Shown here: positions 22,701 to 31,894 of the stretch, in pieces
Layout: each line of letters begins with the position of its first letter
Position numbering within the stretch: position 1 is the stretch's first letter
Assembly (NCBI GenBank): GCA_001600875.1
Contig: BCLD01000008.1
Coordinates: forward strand, 867,123 to 931,122
Length of the DNA: 64,000 bases
Direction of reading: 5' to 3'
From: Solicoccozyma terricola
Lineage: Eukaryota; Basidiomycota; Tremellomycetes; Filobasidiales; Piskurozymaceae
The notes under the pieces: generated by a model
Seen by the model: the letters and a program-made list of their open reading frames with translations, nothing else
The model's database searches: none
Told to the model about the DNA's origin: nothing
Made by a program: the position numbers and the translations under genes

Positions 22701-25700
22701 ACAGCGCCTGTGAAGTCGGGTAACATCAGTCCTCTGTCTGGCCCAGCGACAATGCTTTCCCAACACTCACAGCGATCTTCTTCCGAGTCGCCGTCAAGTC
22801 CTTGTCTAGCTGGTCACGTTCCCTTTTCAAGGTGGCGTATTGCTCGCGCTATGGGTATACTATCATCAGTCTCTGTCAGGATGGAAAATGATTCCGCGAT
22901 CCCACCTTCGACCCCTCATTCTCCTTGAGCCCAGCTAGATCGGTTCTGGCCTGCTCGAGACTCTGCTCCAACGCTGTAGCCTTGGTTGCCAGCACTTTGC
23001 GCTCGGACTCGGCGACGTCGATAGAAGATTTCTTCTCGCTGACCTTGGCGGCCCAAGGCTCGAGCTCGCGCTGCTTGACCTCGATCTTGTTAGTGAACTC
23101 GTCCGTTTTGCCTGTAATTGCAAGGAGTCTCAGTGTTCGCAATTTTACAAGGAAGAGGACGAGGCGCACCCTTCAGACTATCCCGCACGTCATCCAACTC
23201 GGCTTCATCTCGGACGAGTTTGTGCTCGAGCTCGTCGAGGTTATTGCGGGTGTTATCAATCTCCTCGGCGAAGTTGGCGATGGCAGCTGCAGCTTCGGAG
23301 CGAGCATGACCGTCCTGTGGGGTATTGTTGTATTAGGTGCTGTGACAACCTCTGTATGACCATATCGATCACTCACATCCGTGATAGTCTTCTTGAGCTT
23401 CTTCTGCTTGGTTACGAGGTGCTTTTTCTTTTCAGCAAGACCAACTTCCTCCTTTTCAAACTTTTTTGAGTCCTTGATAAGGGCGTCCATGTGGTGTTTG
23501 ACCTCATCAAATGCGGATAACTTCTCGTTGTAGCCAGCCTGGAGTGCGTCGATCTCGGCGAGGTTCCCGGCATTCTTCTCTTGTTCCTCGGCAAGTTCAG
23601 CGGTGAGGTGTTCCTACGAGGACAACTCGTCAGCGTCAATCACCCTGCAATGAGAGAGAGAGGGAAAAAAAGGAACGAAAGGACTCACTATCGTCTTTGT
23701 AGTAATCTCAATGTTGCTTCGCAGCGTGTACATGTGGAACTGCCATAACATCGACTTCTTCCTCGTCAGATCGTTCGTATTCCGCAAAAAGTCCTCGGCT
23801 TCTCTCTTCTGAGCCTGTCGGAGGATCCAAAACATCAGTATCTGAAACTCTTGCAATCTCCGTGATTCCATGAACCTGCACACCTACCTCCAATCCGCTC
23901 TTCTCCTTTTCCACCAATCTCAAACGATTCATTTTTTCACCGCGAGACTCGTTCAGAGCATCGACTTCCACCTGAGCCTCTTCAATCGGTGCTTTGTACT
24001 TGGACGTCCCAATGATATCCTCGAGATATTCGAGCAGACCATCTTCATGTTCAGTCGGAGCTTTAGGTTTCATTTGAGCGATGGATTCGACTTCTCCCTG
24101 TATCAGGTGAATCAAAGGCGTCAGTGCTCGAGTTGAATGAGCTTTCAGATGGGTGAGATCGATCGAACTGACCTGCAGAATGAGGAAACGCTTGTGATCG
24201 AGATCAATGCCCTTCCCCTTGAGCAACGTCGTCACTTCAGTAAACGAGCTCGTCTTATCGTTGATGGTATATTTTGACGAGTTGTTCTTGAAAGCCGTAC
24301 GAGCGACTACGATTTGAGAATTTGGAATGACTTGATATTTATCTCCCGGCTATGGAGATGCCTTTCATCAGCTTCCAACGATTGCATCCAGCCCTCCCCC
24401 CCGGGGGGGCCTTCTTCTCCCACCCAGCTCCAAAAAGCCCACTCACCATATCGATTATCTCCCTAAACCACACCTCGACACTACACGTATCCAAATCTTG
24501 AAACCCAGCTGAATTATGAATCAATTCGCTCAATTTACCTTGACGCATTTTGGATGCACGGTAACCGAATACGAAGAGAAGAGCGTCAATGGTGTTTGAT
24601 TTACCGGACCCATTAGGTCCGACGATAGCGGAGAAGGACTGCAGAGATAGATGAAGAGAGAGAGTGAGAGTGAGAGTGAGAGACGAGTGTGAGTTCGTAG
24701 CACTGCTTGCTCGACGAATGCATAATAATTTACCTTGTGAAACGGACCGATCTCTTGTCGACCTTGATAACTCTTAAAATTAACAAGAACAAGTTTATGA
24801 ATTGTTAATCTCGGTTTGGGACCCTGAGGTTTCAACACTATTGGAATAGCGAGTTGAGAATTAGATTCTGGTTTGATTTGCGTGAATGATTTAACAGGTG
24901 AAGCTTGTGGAGTTGCAGCAGTTGACGTATTATCATCGTCGTCTTCATCTTCATCTTCTTCCATTCGAACTGTGAGATCACCAGTTTCATCTTCGTTCTC
25001 TGTATCCGATGGTGATCCTTTAAAACTTGATGGAATCCCCATCTCATCATCTTCATCTTCATCCTCTGCAGATTCTCCGGATAGGGAAGGGGTAGGTAGA
25101 GGTCGTTGTGCGCTATTAGCAATGGTCGGTTCGAGACTCAATCCGCTGTTATCCCCATCATCATCTTCTTCCTCTTCATCAGATTCTATCACCGTTTTCT
25201 TCGTCTTCTTCTTCGTCGTCGTCGTCGTCGTCGTCGTCGTTGTGGGTTTCTTCTTGGTTGGAGGTTGGGATTTAGTAGTTTTTCGTAACGGATCATCGAA
25301 ATCTTCACTCATGCCGGAGATTGAAGATGATATTGATAATCTAGCTGATCTTCGTTGAGATGATGGTTCTTCCACCAATGTATTCTTGAGTTTAGGTTTC
25401 ATCTTCGCATTACGTGGTGGAATGATCGGTATATTCTCTTCGTTTAAAGATGATGGTATTCTTGATGTTCTCCCTGTTCTCGACCTTTTCCCTTTCGTTG
25501 TTGACACTACCTCTTTCTCCTCCTCCTCTTCGTCCTCCTCCTCCTCATCGTCATCCTCATCTACATTCACACTTTTATCTCCTAATATACTATCTTCAAC
25601 ATCATCCAACACATCATCCGATACGATACTATCATCCAAGATTGGTTCAGGAGAAGGGGATGGAGAAACTACTTTTCGTGATCGAATAGGACGAGCGCGT

Positions 25701-25768
25701 GTGGGTGGTGCTGGAGCAGGTGAGTCCAAACTGGTTATGGAAGACCGAGTGGTTCGACGAGGAGGCAT
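19722..25768 (-). CDS. SMC4: Condensin subunit SMC4
   Basis: ATPase of the condensin complex that compacts mitotic chromosomes. Twenty exons (minus): 25768-24734, 24638-24447, 24349-24173, 24097-23888, 23814-23689, 23613-23377, 23314-23170, 23111-22906, 22848-22771, 22707-22549, 22488-21815, 21751-21247, 21193-21084, 21022-20826, 20752-20541, 20480-20346, 20281-20237, 20176-20073, 19999-19927, 19865-19722. The sum is 1587 residues in frame. A disordered N-terminal 300 residues, very acidic with Ser/Thr runs, precede LTIHKLVLVNFKSYQG. Walker A is VGPNGSGKSNTIDALLFVFG. The SMC4-type hinge starts GRLGDLGVIDDKYDVAV, and coiled coils flank it. Signature NLSGGEK, Walker B YFMDEIDAALD, C-terminal TKSVAIDN. 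The head-domain motifs lie in several small exons. Confidence 0.95.
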
Positions 25769-26328
25769 TGTTGGATGAAAGGGCTGCGGGGGTTGTAGTT
25801 TATTCGTAGGATGGGGGGGATGTTACTGTGTGTCCTCGTCGTCGTCACCGCATTTGTCTGATTCAGAGTCGATGGAGCGATGGTTGGTTGTTGATTGTTT
25901 ACGCGTCTGGCGGTCCCGTGTTGGGTGGGCACGTGACTGAAATAAATACAACGAACAGCGAACAGGGAACAGAGAACAGGGAAGGTGGGCAGGGAAGGTG
26001 GACAGGGAAGGTGGGCAGGGATTCTTCGTTGAGAGTACTTGGCCCCGCTCACAGCTGTATCCTGGAGAAATGGACGAGATATATGTCTAATCAACCTGTA
26101 TGGCAAGCTGAACGTATATTCACTCCAGGAGTATCTCTCAATGCGCGAGTGGGGGTTGTACGCAGTGACATGGATCTGAATCATAAGAAGAGGGAGGTAC
26201 ACATGCAGCGATGAGATGATATCAGGTCGAAGGGTGGTTGAATTGGACGTTGTAGTGACTACACGGAAATAATATCCATCGATGGGATCGATCACGTGGT
26301 CTGACGTCATACACTCACTTCAAACGAG
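25769..26328. promoter_or_regulatory. Divergent upstream region of SMC4 and DUF2417 hydrolase
   Basis: 560 bp between start codons of two divergent genes. It contains a run of GGGAACAG-like octamers near 25960-25982, then three copies of a 13-bp unit GGTGGGCAGGGAA (25983-26020, one copy with GGTGGACA). These may be promoter elements or just a minisatellite. Confidence 0.5.
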
Positions 26329-28853
26329 GTGGCAAGCAACATTTCAGTCGACCAGCACCATCACCATCAGCATCACCCACAACCCCCTCCACGTCCGCTG
26401 AGATCATATCCCTCAACAATGCCAGTGCGTTCCCACACGCCATCGCCACCGCCGACTGGGCGAGTACTCGCTACAACCACGCATGACAATGTGGATGATC
26501 CAACAGAGGTAACCACGCTCTTACCTACTTCCACCTCTCGATCTACCACTCCTAGGATACTCAACGGGAAGACGCAGACGCACGTGAGGAAAGCGTCTAT
26601 TGCAACGAGTACAACCGGGGAGAGAAGGTTAGGACCTGCAGAACAAATCGCTCGGGTGTCAAAGAAGGGACAGAGGGTGAGTTTAGCGGTTCAAATCGCA
26701 GTGCTTTTTCTTCTTCCCCCTTCCCTCGTATATCCTTTTTTGCAATCTACTGATACGCGCGTGTTGGTCATTAATCCCTGAAAAAGCGTATCTTGACGAC
26801 ACCCCTCCTATTATTCATTTTCTTCCTCCTCACACTTCTCACATTCATCTCCATCGTCCTCACCATCCTCTTGGCTCTAAACACTGCGTACGACCTTACA
26901 GCAGCTATAAAGTGGGCTCCGTATAGAGGAAGTGGGTTCTTGGAGGTGTGGATAGCTGGGTTAGGTGCTTGGTGTGGGATTGGGGCATTAATGTTTGTCA
27001 GTAACTCGTTCTCTAACCCTCGGTGGTATGGCGGACAAAACAAGAGCTGACGAGATAGGATATTTCACACCAAACACCAATTTCTTTTATAGTTCTCAAA
27101 CCCAATATATCTTCTCATCTTGACAAACCTCCTAACCACACTCCTCTTCATTCCAATTTTCATACTCACCATCTCTTCCCCTCCTCTCCGTCGCGCACAT
27201 TATCCATTCCTATTCATCCCACTCGCAATAACCTTCCTAACCTATCTAACCTCCCTTCTCTCATCCTACCTCGTCCGTCGAGCTCGAGAGAATGAAGGTA
27301 AAAGAGTGGTACGTATGGTAGCTCAAAGACAAGCAGACGAAGCGGCAGCAGGACATGGGTATGGGACGGTTAGAGATAGGGAAAGAGCAGAAGAGGATGT
27401 GGCGAGAGCTTTGGTTGGGATGGAAGGTGGAAGGTATTGGGGAAGAAGGATTTGGGGAGTAGTTAAAGGGGTAATTGGATTTTTAGGAGGTTTGCTTGGA
27501 GCAACGATTGTTGTGGTGAGTTGGAGGATGGGGACTTGGGGGGGCTGCTGGCTGATGTCTCAGAGTCATGTCATTCCATCCAGCTACTCCTCGCCAACCT
27601 CTGTCTCACCGCGTATGACAACGCACTCTCCTTACCTCACGAAGATTCAAAGTTGGTTACAGTACATCCAAAGGGTTCTGCATGGCCTTACAAGGTCCAC
27701 CTTCTATGTTCCGACCCACCCGAAGAAAAAGAGATCCCAGACGGCGACGACGAAGGACACACTACGTTACATGGTGGTGACGTTATGGAGAACATATTCA
27801 CCTTCCCATCAGACCACAAGGCGCCACGGAAGAATCAGACACATTTACCTACGATCATCTACGAAGCTCCTTCTGGTGTTCCAGGGTCGATCGCTCATTT
27901 AAAGCCAGCCCGAGTCCCTTCGTCTACCAATCCGTTCCCTATTCCTCGTCCGCCTAGTAACGGGACAGACATCTCGGGTTCATCACCATTCCCTGGAAGC
28001 TGGGTGATTTCCCTTCAAAAGTCGAGGAAAGTAGGAAGAGTTTGTGTTTGGGATAGACCGGGTTATGGATTCAGTGAGAGTGGACCGGTGGAGTTGGGCA
28101 TGGTGGCGGATAGCTTGTGGGAGGCTCTTGGGAAGGCAGGGGAGAAGGGACCGTATTTGTTGATAGGAGATGGATATGGAGGGTAAGTGTTAAATGGGGT
28201 GATCTTCCGTTGACAACTAGGGACGGAAACTGACCATTCATCACGATAACAGCCTCGTGACTCGAGTCTTTGCAGCTCGTCATCCTAAATCAGTTCACTC
28301 TCTTTTGCATATCGATGCACAAACCGCACAGACTTATTTCCGCTTCCCACCGACGTACAATATGCTCACTCTCACTCTACACCGATTCTTCACTCGATTG
28401 ATACCATCCTTGGCGTCACCCCTCGGATTACGACGACTCTACTCTTTGTTTGTGAATTACGACTCCGCCACTGCTCGAGTCCTCGCTTCGAGTCGACCTT
28501 CGCCATCGAGCACGTACCTGAACGAAAAGCTTCAAAAGTCTCTCCTCATGGAAACATACCTCTCACACACCCATGACTCTGCGTCTTTCAAAACCTTGTT
28601 GAAATCGCAACCACCACGATATCCCAGTGACACGCCGGCCATTATCTTGAGTAGTGATGTGAAGATGAAGCAGGATACGAGTTGGGCAGAGGGACAGCGT
28701 AGTCTTGCGGAGGAGGTAACGAGTGAGACGGGGAGGAGAAGATGGGAGGTTATCAAGAAGACAGGTCACGATCTTTGTTCGGTTACGGGTGGTCCAGGTG
28801 GCGATGGAAGAGGAAGGAGGGAGTGTACTAGGGGTGAGTTGATTTTGATTTGA
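26329..28853 (+). CDS. DUF2417-type multi-span membrane alpha/beta-hydrolase
   Basis: Five exons, 26329-26676, 26787-26996, 27093-27515, 27584-28182, 28253-28853, giving 726 residues. The N-terminal 115 residues are His/Pro/Ser/Thr-rich. Four to five membrane segments follow (TTPLLLFIFFLLTLLTFISI, LEVWIAGLGAWCGIGALMFF, LLTTLLFIPIFILTI, FLFIPLAITFLTYLTSLLSS, and one near VVKGVIGFLGGLLGATIVV). The C-terminal half is an alpha/beta-hydrolase fold: PTIIYEAPSGVPGS, GRVCVWDRPGYGFSESGP, LLIGDGYGGLVTR, and a late His in KKTGHDLC. This order matches fungal DUF2417 proteins often labelled mitochondrial integral membrane protein; the location is not proven. At the nucleophile elbow (GxSxG) the sequence is GDGYG, with Gly instead of Ser, so classical hydrolase activity is doubtful. 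Confidence 0.8.
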
Positions 28854-29345
28854 CGTTGGATCAGGGGGTTAGTTACCAATGGTCAAGCGGCTGATGGAGC
28901 TACCCATTCCATAGCTCTGGTTGAACTAGTTGGTCTTTAAGGTGTTGTCGTCTCAAGCGAAAAATCTAATATCTCATTGTATGATGGGGCTTCCCAGATT
29001 TCAATTCATGTAAAATACATTGTATTCCGAAAAAAAACGCCCGTTGTCCATGTCCATGAAAACGGAAGTAAATTTGTCCATTTCGGGGATTGCCCTGTCC
29101 ACTCTCAAGAGTCAAAATATGCTACAGTGTCCGTTATTATTCCCAGATCAAGGGAATGCGAGAAAACGTGCGTGGTGTGGAAACGGTGGATACCAGGTGA
29201 TGTGATGCGAAGGGTTTGTGTTTTGTTTGGAAGATGCGCGCATGTCTACCCCGATCCAAGAAAAAATCACCTCCTCCCATCGTCAGTCCAAAACGCCCCC
29301 GTCTGTTCCCCATCAACACACAATCCAGAACTCACCCTTTTTCTT
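28854..29345. other. Intergenic, convergent 3' ends
   Basis: About 490 bp between two convergent stops (DUF2417 gene and PriA-like gene). Short overlapping open frames on both strands show no family resemblance. Nothing else seen. Confidence 0.5.
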
Positions 29346-30485
29346 TCATTTACCAAGCGCCTTCTGTCCACCACCACCACCGCCACCAAATCCATTCCCA
29401 CTACCCCTTCTCACGCATTCCCTTTTATCAGAAGAAGCTATGAAACCTTCTTGACATTGATATACTTGACAAGTTCCTGATTCGCACCCTGTTGAACGGG
29501 AATGTGGAATGAGAGTGCAGTCTTGGCTGATGAGGCATTCCATTGGAAATAGGAGGAAAGAGGGATGGAATTCATTAGTTATTTTCGATCTCAGTTTTTC
29601 ATTGGAATCTTTTGAAAGCGACTGAAGAGAGAGAGAGAGACCCCCCCCCCCCCCTTCTCTCTCCCTTCCCAATCGCTCAACGAACACTCACCCTTGACCT
29701 AATGAAACACAAGCTCCACAATTCTCAACATCATTATCCACTTCCCAACATTCAAATCCAATCCTAAACCAATCCGCCAATGAATTAAGTTGACTTTCAA
29801 GTGCTTTAGCTTGATTCGCAGCCGACATCGCCCCCGTCGTCGTTGTCGTCGTCGTCGTTGAAGAATCTGAATTGGAAGGAGGTGGTGCAATCGGACAAGC
29901 AAGTGAACCACCAGGACAAAGAAATGATGAATAATCTTTCTTCTCTTTTGGTATGTTATCCTTTTTTTTACGACGTCCCATTCGAGCTGTTGCTGCGATT
30001 TGACGTGGTTGGATTTTAGTTGGTGGTTGTACGTTTGTCGATCCTGTTTGTTGTTGAGGGGTGGTAGGGGGTTGTGGTTGTTGAGCGGGAACAGCAACAT
30101 TTTTTCCTTTCCTCGGTTGAACGATATCATTCTCAACATCAATCGCTCTCCTACCTCCGAATGACTTCGCACCAGCTGAAGTATCAGCTACTCCTACTCC
30201 AACTGTATTCGAATTAATCCGTTTATTACCCATAACTGGTTTCATAGGGAATAAATTTGATTTCTTTGCTGAAATTAAAGGTAATACGAGGATGATGAAG
30301 AGAGTGATGAGTAGGAAAGTTGGGGATTGGAGATTGGTCTTTTTGATTCGATTCCGACTCCGACGACGAGGAGGAGGAGGAGGATGAAGAGGTTGAAGAT
30401 GTTGATGGGATTGTGATGATGGAGATGGTGGAGATGAATGACGCGAAGACGATGCTTCGGCGTTGATATGAGTGAGGAAGGACAT
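29346..30485 (-). CDS. PriA-like Cys-rich protein with membrane anchor
   Basis: Two exons, 30485-29692 and 29526-29346, give 324 residues. An N-terminal basic, Ser/Pro-rich stretch of about 45 residues (PPPPPRRRSRNRIKK) precedes one hydrophobic segment, SPTFLLITLFIILVLPLIS, so the protein is either type II-anchored or has an uncleaved signal. A Gln/Pro/Thr-rich region follows. The C-terminal module has spaced cysteines: LCPGGSLACPI, then FECWEVDNDVENCGACVSLG, and across the splice GQDCTLIPHSRSTGCESGTC, then VYQCQEGF and REC. That pattern is the one seen in basidiomycete PriA-like secreted/surface proteins (first named in Lentinula). It ends in a Gly run. The intron contains a long C run (29641-29654). 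Role unknown; a cell-surface or secreted function is inferred. Confidence 0.72.
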
Positions 30486-31894
30486 GGTGATTGAGAGTCG
30501 CGTTATCAGGGAAATGTTGGGTGGGTGGAGGGACCAGTGCGTTGAAATGAGTTGGAGTAGGAAGTGGGTGTTGGTTGTAGTTGTCGTTGGGATGTAGGTA
30601 GTGATAGAGAGTCTTCTGAACGATGGGGGTACGGTGTTGTTGTTGTTGTTGTTGTTGAATGCCAACCAATAGACCGCTTCACGCTTCACGCTGCTCCTCC
30701 TCGACGCGAGATATCTGATTCCAACTAGGCTATGGATGAGATGAGGTGTGGTGTGTGGTGTGTGGGTGGTATTTAGAGTTCCGAGATGGATGGAAGGGTA
30801 ATTGCGTAGGTGAGACCTGTGGCTTTGGGTGGTGGTGGTGGTTGTGGTGGTGGTTGGTTGGTGGGTGGTGGATGATACGGACTAGATATAACGCAATGGT
30901 GTCCCCTCCGGCACGGGCTTGGAACTGAGAAATCATAATAAAAATGCGCGGGCAGTGCGGTGGAAGAAGGAAAATTAGGGTGATGGGGGCAGAGCGTTAG
31001 TCCGTACCGGTCTGTATGTCATTCCCTCCTCTCTCCCCTCCCTCCCTCCTCCCTCCCCTCCCATCCCCCATCTGCCAAGTTAAGGGTTCCCACCACTCGG
31101 CAGCATTTTCTTTGTATTCAGGGTGACTGACAGACACAATCCACCCCGAATCCGGCAAAGCCGCCGTGGAAAGCGTGTCATAAAGAAAGTAGCGTGGGCT
31201 CGGGTTAGTCCCCGCATGTTCGGGCGTGGGTGTGGGAGATTGCCCTGGCTGACTGCCTGGCTGGCTGGCTGGCAGACTTGCTGACTGCCTGGCTGGGCCG
31301 TTACACAAACGACGACGATCCCTAATGGTGACCCGAGTGGCTGATGACAGCATGTTCCCGTCAGTGAGCTCTTTCTTCCGCGAACAGAGGGAGAAATTAC
31401 CGCGGGCGAAGCGAGCAATAATCTCTTTCTTCGAGCGAAGCGAGCATTCATTCCTTGTGTCTTCTGCGAACGGAGTGAGCAATACTCCGCGAGTGAAGCG
31501 AGCATTCAATAATGACGTCGACCAGACCATTACTCGGTGATTTGCCACCTTTATTCTCCCTACCTCACCTCATGTCCAGGAACAAGTGTCGGGATTAATA
31601 TAGGGATCTAATCTTGAATCGTGTTGGGGATATATACGAGCAATTCCACCCTTGATCTGGAATTGTGGCCTTCCACCCTAGTGGTAGGTACCAATGCGCC
31701 CGAGTTAGTGGTTCAGTTGGTCCGCTGTTACATGCTATAACTTGAGGTGATTGAACTTGTCGCGCTTTAAAACGGCGAAACCATCGCATCGATTGCTTGC
31801 CCTGGATCGTGAACATCCTCAAGCATGGTCATGATCAAAAGCGTGCGTCTAGATTGTCTATTCGGTTGACATGTATATATCCTCTCTACTCTCG
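30486..31894. other. Intergenic with low-complexity tracts and repeat copy A
   Basis: About 1.4 kb. It holds the PriA-like promoter (G/T-rich, 30820-30870), C/T-rich tracts (31022-31070), CTGG-type microsatellite (31241-31300), and one copy of the dispersed repeat described below (31375-31510). An open frame on the minus strand across 30997-31548 consists largely of these repeats and is not considered a gene. Confidence 0.6.
31375..31510 (-). repeat. Dispersed repeat family, copy A
   Basis: Several GCGAACGGAGTGAGCAAT / GCGAAGCGAGCATTCA-like units in a row. Read on the minus strand, one unit (31487-31462) matches 40353-40378 of copy B at 25 of 26 positions, and TGCTCGCTTCGCTCG occurs in both. 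Intergenic. Confidence 0.8.

Noticed and set aside
24900..25700. Plus-strand Ser-rich and Phe-rich open frames
   Set aside because: Antisense of the acidic, trinucleotide-rich N-terminal region of SMC4.
26680..26710. GGTTCAAATCGC resembling a tRNA B box
   Set aside because: Lies in an intron of the DUF2417 gene with no cloverleaf around it.
30997..31548. Minus-strand open frame of 183 codons
   Set aside because: Made of microsatellite-like CTGG repeats and the dispersed GCGAAGCGAGC units; no family resemblance and no splice partners.
31685..31775. Possible tRNA gene (A-box-like TAGTGGTTCAGTTGG)
   Set aside because: No B box of the form GGTTCRANNC follows at the right distance and acceptor-stem ends do not pair.
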